The position numbers were made by a program, and so were the translations under genes. 54,918 nucleotides of DNA from Desulfovibrio sp. A2 (lineage in GTDB: Bacteria > Desulfobacterota > Desulfovibrionia > Desulfovibrionales > Desulfovibrionaceae): contig NZ_AGFG01000068.1 in the NCBI RefSeq assembly GCF_000226255.1, positions 1 through 54,918 of the forward strand. Reading direction: 5' to 3'. Of the stretch, positions 34,505 to 43,576 are shown one piece after another; the stretch's first letter is position 1; every line of letters begins with the position of its first letter. The notes under the pieces are model-generated. The model was given only the letters and a program-made list of their open reading frames with translations, was not told the DNA's origin and did no database searches.

Positions 34505-35161
34505 TTACCCGCGCTTGGCCGCCCGCGCCGCGCGCAGCCAGTCGTACCAGCCTTCCAGGCCTTCGCCGCTGCGGCAGGACATGGGGAAGATGGCCAGTTC
34601 CTTGTTCAGGTGGGTGGCGAAGCGCTTGGCCCGTTCCACGTCAAAGTCCACGTAGGGCAGCAGGTCCACCTTGTTCAGCAGCATGACCTTGGAAAGATTG
34701 AACAGGAGCGGGTACTTCTCGGGCTTGTCGTCGCCCTCGGTCACGCTGAGCAGGGCCACCTTGTGGTCTTCGCCGCAGTCGAATTCCACCGGGCAGACCA
34801 GGTTGCCCACGTTCTCGATGAACAGGATGTCGATGTCCGCGAGGTCGAAGTTGGACAGCGCCTCGAGGATCATGTTGCTGTCCAGGTGGCAACCGCCGTC
34901 GGTGTTGATCTGCACGGCCTTGGCCCCGGTGGCGGCCACGCGGCGGGCGTCGTTGTCGGTCTGCAGGTCGCCTTCGATGACCGCCATGCGGAACTCGCCG
35001 CGCAGGTCGGCCAGGGTGCGTTCGAGCACCGAGGTCTTGCCCGCGCCGGGCGAGCTGATCATGTTCAGGACCAGTATGTTGTGCCGGGCGAACAGGCTTT
35101 TCAGTTGCACGGCCATCTTGTCGTTGGCTTCCAGCACGTTCCTGACCACGGGTATTTCCAC
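34505..35161 (-). CDS. hypB: Hydrogenase nickel incorporation GTPase HypB
   Basis: A 218-aa GTPase that loads nickel into [NiFe]-hydrogenase large subunits. P-loop SSPGAGKTS, GDLQTDNDARR, the metal-site Cys/His in GGCHLDSNM, FIENVGNLVCPVEFDCGEDH and the base-binding NKVDLLPYV are visible. It lacks both the N-terminal CXXCGC nickel site of E. coli HypB and any poly-His tract, so storage must rely on other proteins. The start is GTG at 35161, 9 bp after the hypA stop. Confidence 0.93.
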   Translation of the reverse strand: MEIPVVRNVLEANDKMAVQLKSLFARHNILVLNMISSPGAGKTSVLERTLADLRGEFRMAVIEGDLQTDNDARRVAATGAKAVQINTDGGCHLDSNMILEALSNFDLADIDILFIENVGNLVCPVEFDCGEDHKVALLSVTEGDDKPEKYPLLFNLSKVMLLNKVDLLPYVDFDVERAKRFATHLNKELAIFPMSCRSGEGLEGWYDWLRAARAAKRG

Positions 35162-35170
35162 GGGGGCCCC

Positions 35171-35524
35171 CTATTCGGCTTCGATGTGTTCGACGTACAG
35201 CTCGCGCCCGGCCAGCACGTGGTGCCCGGCTTCCTCGCCGCAGGCGGGGCAGGGCGCGAACAGCAGTTCCTTGCCCTGCGGCTCGAACTCCTTGCCGCAG
35301 CCGCCGCACAGCAGCTTCACCGGGGCCATGGCCAGTTCCAGTTTGGCCCCCTCGAAATCGGTGCCGATGGTCATGGCCTCGAAGGCGAATTCCATGGCCT
35401 CGGGAACGAGGTTGGCCAGCGCGCCGTAGCGCACGCGGACCAGCAGCAGCCGGGTGGCGGAGTGCTTGGCCAGCTCTTCCTGAACGATGGAGATGACGCT
35501 GGATGCGACGGACATTTCATGCAT
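35171..35524 (-). CDS. hypA: Hydrogenase nickel incorporation protein HypA
   Basis: A 117-aa nickel chaperone partner of HypB. It starts MHEMSVASS; Met1-His2-Glu3 make up the nickel site, so the start at 35524 is fixed despite a longer open frame and a weak ribosome-binding site. A structural zinc site CGGC ... CPAC lies at about residues 73-96. It is the first gene of hypA-hypB and is divergent from the TPR-protein gene, with a 249-bp shared upstream region. Confidence 0.93.
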   Translation of the reverse strand: MHEMSVASSVISIVQEELAKHSATRLLLVRVRYGALANLVPEAMEFAFEAMTIGTDFEGAKLELAMAPVKLLCGGCGKEFEPQGKELLFAPCPACGEEAGHHVLAGRELYVEHIEAE

Positions 35525-35773
35525 CCGGCATGGATAAAGCAAAAGCCATGGCGCGTCCAGAGAGGCCGGGGCCGGACCTGGCCCGCGGGGGCGGATGCCC
35601 TGTTTGCGGGTTTCGCACGTCGGGCTGCACCTGTCCCGGACTGCGCGGCCCAGCGTGCCCCGGCCCGTTTGCAACGCCCGCGAAAAAGGGTACATCTGAC
35701 CCCGACGCGCCCGCGCCACGCGGCGCGCCGGGGCGCTTCCACCCGGTGTTCGCGGGCCGAGACAGGAGCAGAT

Positions 35774-36592
35774 ATGGAGACCGGCATCTTCAAGGGCGTC
35801 TATTCCTCCGTCGAGCCCCGCCAGGCAGGCAGGGCGGGCGGAGCCGCGCCGGGGCGCAACGCCGCGCGCAAGCGTTACTGGTTCGTGTGGGAACACGACG
35901 CCGGCGGCTACGTGGTGCAGCCCCTGTCGGCCAGCATGCAGCCCACTGGCGAGCGGCGCGCCCTCAGCGCGGCGGAACTGGCCAAGGGCTACGCCTTCGA
36001 GCCGGACATCCTGGCCGCGCCCATCAGGCCGGGCGTTGCGGGCATGCAGGCCGCGCGCGACGGCAAGGCGCAGCCGGAAGAGCCGATTGCGGCCGCCCCC
36101 GCGCGCATGGCCGCCAGCCGCGACGCCACCCGACGCACCGGCGACATCGCCGGGCACGAGGTGGGCGCGCAGACCGAGCGTTCGCTGCGGGCCGATTTCG
36201 CCACCGCGCTGGCCCAGTTGCGGCGCGGCGACCGCGACCGCGCCGTGCGCGCGCTGGAGCGGCTGGCCGAGGCCCCCGGCGAGTTCGTGCCATCACATCG
36301 CCACATGTTCACCGATTTCGGCATCAACCTGCGCAAGAGCAAGCTGCCGCGCATCGCCATCCGGCACCATCTGCGCGCGCTGGATCTTTCGCCGGGCGAC
36401 AGCCACGTGCATTTCAACATTGCCCGTGCCTACTATGACATGGGCGATACGGAACGGGCCGAGAAGCACCTGCGCGAATCGCTGGAACTGACGCCCGACC
36501 TCGACGCCTCGCGCCGCTTCCTCGACTTTCTGCTGGAGCGGAAGGCTGGCGCCGCCAACGATGAAGGGCAGGGCCGCAAGGCCGCCCGGTAA
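35774..36592 (+). CDS. Tetratricopeptide-repeat protein of unknown function
   Basis: A 272-aa protein without signal peptide. Residues about 1-80 hold a small domain ([20 protein letters not shown]) not recognised elsewhere. An Ala/Arg-rich linker follows, then two to three TPR-like units from about residue 135 ([20 protein letters not shown] ... [23 protein letters not shown]). AGGAG lies before the ATG. The next gene, an AMIN-domain membrane protein, starts 15 bp later, so the pair is an operon. Role unknown; TPRs suggest a scaffold. Confidence 0.75.
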   Translation: METGIFKGVYSSVEPRQAGRAGGAAPGRNAARKRYWFVWEHDAGGYVVQPLSASMQPTGERRALSAAELAKGYAFEPDILAAPIRPGVAGMQAARDGKAQPEEPIAAAPARMAASRDATRRTGDIAGHEVGAQTERSLRADFATALAQLRRGDRDRAVRALERLAEAPGEFVPSHRHMFTDFGINLRKSKLPRIAIRHHLRALDLSPGDSHVHFNIARAYYDMGDTERAEKHLRESLELTPDLDASRRFLDFLLERKAGAANDEGQGRKAAR

Positions 36593-36607
36593 GGAGACTT
36601 TCGCGAG

Positions 36608-37477
36608 ATGAACAGAACCATCGCCATGCTGATCCCCACCGTCGTGCTGTTCGCCATGGCGCTCATCGTGCTCAACCACTTCAGCTCCGGTGACGACAAG
36701 CCCGCGCCTGTGGAAGGCCCGTCGGTGCAGGCCCCCATGCAGACTCCGGGGCAGCCGGGCATGCCCTACTTCGAGCAGGGCGGGCAGGGCGCCCTGGCTC
36801 CCGGACAGTCGCCCTCCGCCCCAGCGGGCCAGCCCGGCAGCGCCATGACCGAAACCCCCGCGGGCATGGTTTCGCCCGGCGAGGGGGAACCGGCTGGCGT
36901 CGCCACGGCCCCCGCGGGCCAGGCCGCGCCGGGTGAACCGCGCACGGCCCTTGGCCGCATGGCGTCCAAGTCGGGCGCGGACCTTGCCACGCCGCTGGAA
37001 GCCAAGAAGAAGGAACCTGCCAAGGGAACCGAAAAGGCCGCGCCAGCGCCCGCCAAACAGGCGGAAAAGGCCGCCCCCGCACCCACGGTCAAGGCGGAAA
37101 AGGCCGCCCCGGCCCCGGCCAAGGCCGCCGCGCCCGCGCCCGCGCCTGCCGCAACGCCGCAGACGGCCAAGGGCGACCACGCCATCACTTCGGCCACCAT
37201 CAAGTTCTCGGGCAGCACGGCCATCCTGCACCTGCAGGGCGATGCGCCCATCCAGTACAAGTACATCGTGCTGCCCAACCCCGACCGCCTGGCCCTGGAC
37301 CTGACGGGAGCCTGGTCGGTGACCGCGCCCGCCGTGCCTTCCAACCGGGTCATTGAAAAGGTGCGCGTGGGCCGCTACGGCGAGAACACCCGCATCGTGC
37401 TCGACCTGAAGGCCGCGCCCACCAAACATGAAGTGGTGAAGAGCGGCGACAAGGGCATTGAGGTCCGCGTGCAGTAG
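36608..37477 (+). CDS. Membrane-anchored AMIN-domain protein
   Basis: A 289-aa protein. The N-terminal helix (TIAMLIPTVVLFAMALIVLNHF) serves as anchor or uncleaved signal. Residues about 35-190 are Pro/Ala/Lys-rich with repeated KAEKAAPAPA-like units. The C-terminal AMIN domain (about 195-289: ATIKFSGSTAILHLQG ... VRVGRYGENTRIVLDL) binds cell-wall or pilus components in other proteins. AAGGAG precedes the ATG; cotranscribed with the TPR gene; strong terminator after. Probably a periplasmic wall-associated factor. Confidence 0.8.
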   Translation: MNRTIAMLIPTVVLFAMALIVLNHFSSGDDKPAPVEGPSVQAPMQTPGQPGMPYFEQGGQGALAPGQSPSAPAGQPGSAMTETPAGMVSPGEGEPAGVATAPAGQAAPGEPRTALGRMASKSGADLATPLEAKKKEPAKGTEKAAPAPAKQAEKAAPAPTVKAEKAAPAPAKAAAPAPAPAATPQTAKGDHAITSATIKFSGSTAILHLQGDAPIQYKYIVLPNPDRLALDLTGAWSVTAPAVPSNRVIEKVRVGRYGENTRIVLDLKAAPTKHEVVKSGDKGIEVRVQ

Positions 37478-37563
37478 GGGCGCGCGCGGGGCGCGGTTGC
37501 GGACACTGGCGGGCGAAACTGCCCGCGGGTCCGTGGCGTCCTTGCGGGAAAATCGAAAACGCG

Positions 37564-37596
37564 AAAAGCGGGACGGCATGGCCGCCCCGCTTTTTC
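37564..37596 (+). terminator. Intrinsic terminator after the AMIN-domain gene
   Basis: AAAAGCGGG-A-CGGC (37564-37577), loop ATG, GCCG-C-CCCGCTTTTT (37581-37595). A/C mismatch inside, T-run directly after the stem, A-run before it, so it could work in both directions (copZ converges here). Confidence 0.85.
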
Positions 37597-37646
37597 GTTG
37601 CGTGGAGCTTGGTGGGGGCCGCCGCATGGCGGCAGCCCGGAAGGCG

Positions 37647-37844
37647 CTATTCCGTGTCGAACCCGGCCTTGCGGATGGCGGCCTTCACGGCTTCCACGTC
37701 CACGGGGGCCGATTCGGTCCAGACGGCCTCGCCCTTTTCCAGGCTGACGTCCACGTCCTTCACGCCGGAAACCCCGGCAACGGCCTTGGTCACGGACATC
37801 TTGCAGTGATTGCAGGACATTCCCTTCACGGTAACGCTGGGCAT
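37647..37844 (-). CDS. copZ: Heavy-metal-associated-domain copper chaperone, CopZ-like
   Basis: A 65-aa single HMA domain: MPSVTVKGMSCNHCKMSVTK, with the metal-binding MSCNHC. It probably passes Cu(I) to the divergent CopA ATPase. The start at 37844 (not an upstream ATG that would add a His-rich leader) is set by AAGGAG and family length. The 201-bp region shared with copA would hold a common copper-responsive operator, but I cannot point to a clear one. Confidence 0.88.
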   Translation of the reverse strand: MPSVTVKGMSCNHCKMSVTKAVAGVSGVKDVDVSLEKGEAVWTESAPVDVEAVKAAIRKAGFDTE

Positions 37845-38045
37845 GGTCAGGCTCCTTGCGGGTGGCTGGTGGTGATGTGGCGCACGCACCCTTGCCTTGC
37901 GGGGGGCGCGGGATTACTTGAGTGAGAACGCCTTTCAACAACATAGGCTCCGGGGGGCGGTTTGGCAACACGCCGCCGCGGTTCGGAGCCGTCGTTTCGG
38001 CCAGCGCGCGCCGCTTTGCCGCCATGCGCCGACCCGGGAGCCCAC

Positions 38046-40796
38046 ATGACCACGCCCGATGCTTCTTCCGCCTCCTCTTCCCCCGCCGCCAAAGCTCCGG
38101 CCCCAGCCTCCGGGCCATCATCCGGCCCAGCATCCGGCCCAGCATCCGGTTTGGCGGGCGGTCCGGGTGGCGGCGTGGCCCCCGATCTGTCCCGGCTGGT
38201 GCTGCCGGTGCGGGGCATGACCTGCGCGGTGTGCGCGGGCCGCATAGAACGCATGGTGGGGCAGATGGACGGGGTGTCGCGCATCAGCGTGAACCTGGCC
38301 ACAGAGACCATGGACGTGGCGTGGAACCCGGCCGCCCTGCATCTGGACGACATCGCCGAACGGGTGAAGGATCTGGGCTTCGAGGCCGTGCTGCCCGACC
38401 CCGCGTCGGCAGCGGACCCCGGCGACGGCCTGCTGCGCTATGCCGTGCGCGGCATGCACTGCGCCGCCTGCTCGGCGCGCATCGAGCGCGCCGTGGGCCA
38501 GATGGAGGGCGTGGGAGCCGTCACCGTCAGCCTGGCCACGGAAACGGCGCAGGTCACCCCCGCCCCCGGCCTTGGGCCGGACGAGGCGCAGGCCCTTGCC
38601 GCCGCCATTCCCGCGCGCATCGCGGAACTGGGCTTTTCGGCGGAACGCATCCTGCCCCGGCAGGATTCCGGCACGGCCCTGTGGGAAGCCCAGCGCGAGG
38701 AAGCCGCCGCGCGCCTTGCCCGGATGCGCGGCAAGCTGGCGCGCGAATTCGCCTTCACCATCCCGCTGCTGGTGCTCTCCATGGGGCACATGGCGGGCCT
38801 GCCCCTGCCCGCCTGGCTCGACCCGCACCACGCGCCGCTGGCCTTCGCCCTGGCGCAGCTTTTCCTGACCCTGCCGGTGCTGTGGTTCGGGCGCGACTTC
38901 TACCGCATCGGCTTCGGCAACCTGGCCCGCCGCGCCCCCAACATGGATTCGCTGGTGGCCGTGGGCACGGGCGCGGCCTTTGCCTACAGCCTGTGGAACA
39001 CGGTGGAGATCGGCCTTGGGGTGGAAGTGGCCCGGCGGGTCATGGACCTGTACTACGAGTCGGCGGCGGTGCTCATCGCGCTGGTGTCGCTGGGCAAGTA
39101 TTTTGAGTTGCGTTCGCGCACCCGTACGTCCGAGGCCATCAAGGCCCTGATGGAGCTTGCGCCGGACACCGCGCTGCGCATGGAGGACGGCGAGGCGCGG
39201 GAGGTGCCCGTGGCCTCCGTGCGTGCCGGTGACCGGTTGCTGGTGCGGCCCGGCGCGCGCATCGCCGTGGACGGCGTGGTGGAGGAGGGCAGCAGCAGCG
39301 TGGACGAGGCCATGCTGACCGGCGAAAGCCTGCCGGTGACCAAGAACCCCGGCGACCCTGTGGCGGGCGGCACCATCAACCGGCACGGCTCGTTCGTCAT
39401 GCGGGCGGAACGGGTGGGCGCGGACACCGTGCTCGCGCGCATCATCCGGCTGGTGCAGGACGCCCAGGGCTCCAAGGCCCCCATCGCCAACCTGGCCGAC
39501 CGGGTGAGTCTGTGGTTCGTCCCGGCGGTGATGGCGCTGGCGGTGCTGGCCGGGGTGGCGTGGTATGGCTCCGGCGCGGAATTCACCTTCGCCCTGCGCA
39601 TCTTCGTGGCGGTGATGGTCATCGCCTGCCCGTGCGCCATGGGTCTGGCCACCCCCACGTCCATCATGGTGGGCACCGGGCGCGGCGCGCAGCTGGGCGT
39701 GCTGATCAAGAGCGGCGAGGCGCTGGAACAGGCCGGGCGGCTGACGGCACTGGTGTTCGACAAGACCGGCACGCTCACCGTGGGCAGCCCGCGCCTGACG
39801 GATGTTGTGCTGCTGGCCGACGTGATGACCCCGGGAGTGGGGGAAGGCGTTGCGTCGGCCCCCGACGAAGCCACGCTGGTGCGACTTGCCGCCTCGCTGG
39901 AGGCCCTTTCCGAGCATCCCCTGGCCGAGGCCGTGGCCGCCGGGGCCACGGAGCGCGGCCTGGCCCCATGGCCGGTGGAGGACTTTCTGGCCGTGCCCGG
40001 CAAGGGCGTGCGCGGCCGGGTGGTGACTGATGACGGCGCGCGGTTTTTCGTGGCCATCGGCAACACGGCGTTCATGGCGTCGGAAGGCGTGGCCGGACAC
40101 GATGCGCCCAGCGTCACCGCCCGCGTAAACGCGCTGGCCGAGCAGGGTCGCACCCCGCTGTACATGGCCGTGGACGGCCGCATGGCCGCCCTGCTGGGCG
40201 TGGCCGACCCGCTGAAGCCGGAAGCGCCCGAGGTTGTGCGCCGCCTGCGCGCCATGGGCGTGCGCGTGGTGATGCTGACCGGCGACAACCGCCGCACCGC
40301 CCTGGCCGTGGCCCGGCAGGCGGGCATCGACGACGTGCGGGCCGAAGTGCTGCCCGACCAGAAGGAGCAGGCCGTCAGCGCGTTGCAGGCCGAAGGGCAC
40401 GTGGTGGGCATGGTGGGCGACGGCATCAACGACGCCCCGGCCCTGGCCCGCGCCCATGTGGGCATCGCCATGGGCACCGGCATCGACGTGGCGGTGGAGG
40501 CGGGCGACATCGTGCTGCTGCGCGGCGGGCTGGACGGGGTGCTCACGGCCCTTGCCCTCAGCCGCGCCACGGTGCGCAACATCCGCCAGAACCTGTTCTG
40601 GGCCTTCGGCTACAACGTGCTGGGCATACCGGTGGCGGCCGGGGTGCTGCACGCCTTTGGCGGGCCCACCCTGTCGCCCATGCTCGCGGGCGGGGCCATG
40701 GCTCTGTCGTCGGTTTCCGTGGTAGGCAACGCGTTGCGGCTGCGGTTTTTCACGCCGTCGGGCGGGCCGGAGGGCGGCCAGGCCAGGCAGGCCTGA
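38046..40796 (+). CDS. copA: Copper-exporting P-type ATPase CopA
   Basis: A 916-aa P1B-1 ATPase that exports Cu(I). After a Ser/Pro/Ala-rich start with SGPASG repeats come two HMA domains, GMTCAVCAGR (about 56) and GMHCAACSAR (about 135). Then follow eight expected helices, the membrane site ACPCAMG (about 527), phosphorylation motif DKTGTLT (about 571), the SEHPLAEA motif, and GDGINDAPAL. Start at 38046 has GGGAG upstream; an upstream in-frame ATG is less likely. Divergent from copZ. A strong bidirectional hairpin follows. Confidence 0.93.
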   Translation: MTTPDASSASSSPAAKAPAPASGPSSGPASGPASGLAGGPGGGVAPDLSRLVLPVRGMTCAVCAGRIERMVGQMDGVSRISVNLATETMDVAWNPAALHLDDIAERVKDLGFEAVLPDPASAADPGDGLLRYAVRGMHCAACSARIERAVGQMEGVGAVTVSLATETAQVTPAPGLGPDEAQALAAAIPARIAELGFSAERILPRQDSGTALWEAQREEAAARLARMRGKLAREFAFTIPLLVLSMGHMAGLPLPAWLDPHHAPLAFALAQLFLTLPVLWFGRDFYRIGFGNLARRAPNMDSLVAVGTGAAFAYSLWNTVEIGLGVEVARRVMDLYYESAAVLIALVSLGKYFELRSRTRTSEAIKALMELAPDTALRMEDGEAREVPVASVRAGDRLLVRPGARIAVDGVVEEGSSSVDEAMLTGESLPVTKNPGDPVAGGTINRHGSFVMRAERVGADTVLARIIRLVQDAQGSKAPIANLADRVSLWFVPAVMALAVLAGVAWYGSGAEFTFALRIFVAVMVIACPCAMGLATPTSIMVGTGRGAQLGVLIKSGEALEQAGRLTALVFDKTGTLTVGSPRLTDVVLLADVMTPGVGEGVASAPDEATLVRLAASLEALSEHPLAEAVAAGATERGLAPWPVEDFLAVPGKGVRGRVVTDDGARFFVAIGNTAFMASEGVAGHDAPSVTARVNALAEQGRTPLYMAVDGRMAALLGVADPLKPEAPEVVRRLRAMGVRVVMLTGDNRRTALAVARQAGIDDVRAEVLPDQKEQAVSALQAEGHVVGMVGDGINDAPALARAHVGIAMGTGIDVAVEAGDIVLLRGGLDGVLTALALSRATVRNIRQNLFWAFGYNVLGIPVAAGVLHAFGGPTLSPMLAGGAMALSSVSVVGNALRLRFFTPSGGPEGGQARQA

Positions 40797-40866
40797 TCCA
40801 GGTCACGTCCGCCTGCCTTCCAACGCACGCGCTGGCCTGGCGGGGTGCGGACCCATGGGGGAAACG

Positions 40867-40903
40867 CAATGGGCGCCGGATCATGACGATCCGGCGCCCA
40901 TTG
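40867..40903. terminator. Perfect 16-bp hairpin between copA and the unknown gene
   Basis: CAATGGGCGCCGGATC (40867-40882), loop ATGAC, GATCCGGCGCCCATTG (40888-40903). It lies between convergent genes, 70 nt past copA and 65 nt past the next gene's stop. No T-run on either side, but symmetry and placement suggest a bidirectional stop. Confidence 0.7.
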
Positions 40904-40967
40904 CCGTTCGTTGCGGCCCGCGCCCGTCCCCTTGCATGCGCGAGAGGCGGCGGCGGGCCAAAACGGC

Positions 40968-41390
40968 TCAGTATTCCTTGATGTATTCGTCCAGGCTGTC
41001 GGCGGTGCAGTTGCGGCTTACCCAGTAGGCGGCGGCCCAGACCATCAGCGCGGTGGCCTGCGTGTCGTCCAGCCGTTTTAGCTTGGCCTCCAGGCTGGCC
41101 TTGCTGGCCCCGTGCTTGGTGTGCACCATGCCCACGTCGCAGGCGTCCATGACCCGCAACAGCAGGTAGGACAGCCGCGTGTGGTCGGGCAGCAGGCGCA
41201 GATCCTTGTGGGCCTCGATGATGGTCTTGAGTTCGGGCCCCGAAAAGATGCTCTTGATGGAGGAAATGGCGCGGAAGAAGGTGTCCACGGCCCACGGCAG
41301 GATGAATTCCGCCCCGGCGCTCTTGGTGCGGAAGTAATCCTTGAGCCAGCGTTCCTGCTCCGACGATATCCTGGCGGCAACCTGAGGCAT
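40968..41390 (-). CDS. Conserved-looking protein of unknown function
   Basis: A 140-aa soluble, largely helical protein (MPQVAARISSEQERWL ... DSLDEYIKEY). No signal peptide or membrane helix. It contains repeated aromatic/basic helices (WLKDYFRTKSAGAEFILPW, SYLLLRVMDACDVGMV) and no metal or nucleotide motif that I recognise. GGGAGGG lies ahead of the ATG. Coding character (bias toward G/C in third positions) supports a real gene. It stands alone between two transcription stops. Confidence 0.7.
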   Translation of the reverse strand: MPQVAARISSEQERWLKDYFRTKSAGAEFILPWAVDTFFRAISSIKSIFSGPELKTIIEAHKDLRLLPDHTRLSYLLLRVMDACDVGMVHTKHGASKASLEAKLKRLDDTQATALMVWAAAYWVSRNCTADSLDEYIKEY

Positions 41391-41576
41391 GTTCGCCCTC
41401 CCTGCTCGGGGTGCGGCTGTCGTCCTGCATGGCGGTGGACGGCGGCACACGGCGCACGGGCCGTGGCGGGGCGTCCCCGTTCCGGCGGGCCGGGCTGCAT
41501 GGCCTGCATGCGCGCCCCGTGGCCGTGGCGCACGCATGCCCTCAAGCATGCCCCAGACACACCGGTCTCACGGGGC

Positions 41577-41605
41577 ACGTTAGGTCAGACGGAAAAAAAG
41601 CTCAA
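41577..41605 (-). promoter_or_regulatory. Candidate promoter for the unknown 140-aa protein
   Basis: On the minus strand TTGAGC (41605-41600), 17 bp, TAACGT (41582-41577), within A/T-rich DNA unlike its surroundings. Matches to consensus are 4 of 6 and 3 of 6, so weak. The rest of the 337-bp gap (41391-41727) has nothing recognisable. Confidence 0.35.
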
Positions 41606-41727
41606 GAAAAAATCTAGAAATGGCCGCGCGTGGTTAGCATGGGGGACAGGGCCGGGTGCATGCGCCTGGGCGCGGGAGGGCAAGTGGGTGCTGCCGTGGA
41701 TGCAGGTGGCCGCGTTCAGCGGCGCGG

Positions 41728-43233
41728 CTACAGGTTCACCTCGCCTTCCAGCACCGTGCCGTGCGGCACCACGGCCTGCATGCACGAGGGGTTGCGCACC
41801 ACCACCCGGCCGCGCGCGGTCACGTCGCGGCCGAACAGCACGTCGCCGTGCACGGTCAGCGCGGCGCAGTGCAGCAGCGATGGCGCGCCGTGGGGAAAGC
41901 GGGCCATCAGCCGGTCCCACGTGCCGTAGTGCGCGCCGTCCAGTTCCACCAGCACGTTGTCGGTGGTGCAGTCGGGGTTGGGGCGCACGCGGCCGTCGGG
42001 CTCCAGCAGGGTGCGGTCGGACCACAGCACCAGGAGGTCGCTGCACCGTTTCACCGGCAGAAAGCGTTCGCGCCGGGTGACGATGGCCCGCGCCTTTGGG
42101 AACAGGCCGATGGCCGCGCCCATGGCCGTCTCCACCTGCCAGACCTTCTCTGAATCGGGGTCGCGGGGGTTCACGGTCTTGGGGTTGCGGATCATGGGCA
42201 GACGCAGCAGGCCGTGTTCGTCGATGTGGCGGCGCAGCGCGCGCAGGTCCAGCCAGATGTTGTTGGTGTTGAACAGCCCGTAGCGCACGATGTCCTGGAA
42301 GCGGGGCAGGTCTTCGTCGGGGCACTGGGCCAGTTCGCGCAGCGCCAGCCCCCCGTCGCGCGAGCGGGCCAGGTGCCCCCCCTTGCGGTCGGACGCGGTG
42401 CGCGGCGCGCATTCCATCAGGAAGGGGATGTCCTCTTCCATGAGGTAGCCGAGGATGGCCGGGTCCAGCGTGGCGCCCAGGTTGTCGGCGTTGGAGATGA
42501 GCGCGTAGCGGCGGCCCGCCTCCAGCAGCCTGTCGAGATGGCCGGAAAGGGCCAGCGCGGCGTAGATGTCGCCGTGGCCGGGGGGGTTCCATTCCAGATC
42601 GGGGTTTGCCGGGTAGTCAACGGGCCGTAGCGTGTCCCGCGACACCTTGGGAAAGCGGTGCTGCAGGAAGGAGCCCGGCCTGCCGGTGTGGTGCAGCCCC
42701 AGCACGTCCAAGGCGCGCTGGGTGTCCTGGTGGGTGGAGAAGCTGTTCATGAACAGCAGCGGCGAAGGGCCACCGTGGGTGCGGCGCAGGTGCTCGGCCT
42801 GGCGCACGATGAGTTCCAGAAAGGTGGCCCCGTCCTTGGCGGGCAGCAGCGACTTGGCGTGGGTCATGCCCATGCCGGTTCCCAGGCCCCCGTTCAGCTT
42901 GATGCAGGCCGCCTCGCGCAGGCGGGCGCGCCCGGTGGCGGCATAGGGGGCCAGGTCGTCCAGCGCGGGCAGGTCGTCGCGCCCCACGGGCAGGATGTCG
43001 GCTTCGGGGATCAGCCCGGTGCGCCCGCAGGCCAGTTCCTCGAGATACGAGGCGAACAGCGCCACCAGTTCGGACGGCAGCCCGGCCTGGGCCATCTTGG
43101 CCGCGAAGGGCCGCAGGGAAACGGAACATACGTTGGTATCCGCGTCCGCAGGCCCGGCAGGGGCAGAGGCGTGGACGGACGTAATGCCGGGGGCGGCGGG
43201 CCGGGTCAGCAGCTCGGAGCCGGAATGGGGCAT
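41728..43233 (-). CDS. UDPGP-family UTP--sugar-1-phosphate uridylyltransferase (eukaryotic type)
   Basis: A 501-aa nucleotidyltransferase. The UTP-binding loop CIKLNGGLGTGMGMTHAKSLL resembles that of eukaryotic UDP-glucose pyrophosphorylase, unlike bacterial GalU. Further blocks are LLFMNSFSTH, NPPGHGDIYAAL, YALISNADNLGA and GLFNTNNIWLDL; a C-terminal left-handed beta-helix ends in GTVLEGEVNL. It likely converts glucose-1-phosphate and UTP to UDP-glucose; UDP-N-acetylglucosamine or UDP-galactose forms cannot be excluded. Start at 43233 chosen with AGAGG upstream. Separated from ubiD upstream by a terminator. Confidence 0.82.
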   Translation of the reverse strand: MPHSGSELLTRPAAPGITSVHASAPAGPADADTNVCSVSLRPFAAKMAQAGLPSELVALFASYLEELACGRTGLIPEADILPVGRDDLPALDDLAPYAATGRARLREAACIKLNGGLGTGMGMTHAKSLLPAKDGATFLELIVRQAEHLRRTHGGPSPLLFMNSFSTHQDTQRALDVLGLHHTGRPGSFLQHRFPKVSRDTLRPVDYPANPDLEWNPPGHGDIYAALALSGHLDRLLEAGRRYALISNADNLGATLDPAILGYLMEEDIPFLMECAPRTASDRKGGHLARSRDGGLALRELAQCPDEDLPRFQDIVRYGLFNTNNIWLDLRALRRHIDEHGLLRLPMIRNPKTVNPRDPDSEKVWQVETAMGAAIGLFPKARAIVTRRERFLPVKRCSDLLVLWSDRTLLEPDGRVRPNPDCTTDNVLVELDGAHYGTWDRLMARFPHGAPSLLHCAALTVHGDVLFGRDVTARGRVVVRNPSCMQAVVPHGTVLEGEVNL

Positions 43234-43473
43234 GGCAACCTCTGTAGGCGGTACGAAGGCATTCCGATGGCGTGCAGGCGGCCCGCACGAAGCGAACGCC
43301 AAGGCCACGGGCACGCGACAATGCACGAAATGTAGCATAACTTCAAGAAAAGGACAGCAGAAAAGGGCAGTTGCGCATGGCATGGCGGTGACGGAGGGGT
43401 GACGGAACCGAACAGGCTGGGCTGCGGAAATAGGCGAAAACAAATGTTCGTAAATGGTTGCCGACGCAAAAAG

Positions 43474-43502
43474 GCGGCGCGACGAACTGGCCGCCGCGCC
43501 GC
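43474..43502 (-). terminator. Intrinsic terminator after the ubiD-family gene
   Basis: Minus strand: GCGGCGCG, 13-nt loop, CGCGCCGC, then CTTTTTG. It lies 75 nt after the UbiD stop. Another hairpin GCCCCC-GCC-GGGGGC is at 43541-43555, closer to the stop. The remaining 43234-43473 should include the promoter of the UDPGP gene; an AT-richer stretch near 43330-43460 is seen but no clear boxes. Confidence 0.7.
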
Positions 43503-43576
43503 GAAAGGATTGAAAAGGAATGGGGAGCACGGAGCTTCCTGCCCCCGCCGGGGGCAAGGAGCGCCTTGCGCGCTCG

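Noticed and set aside
37918..37947. TTGAGT-18-CATAGG as the copA promoter
   Set aside because: Only 4 of 6 and 3 of 6 matches, and no copper-regulator operator nearby; not strong enough to annotate.
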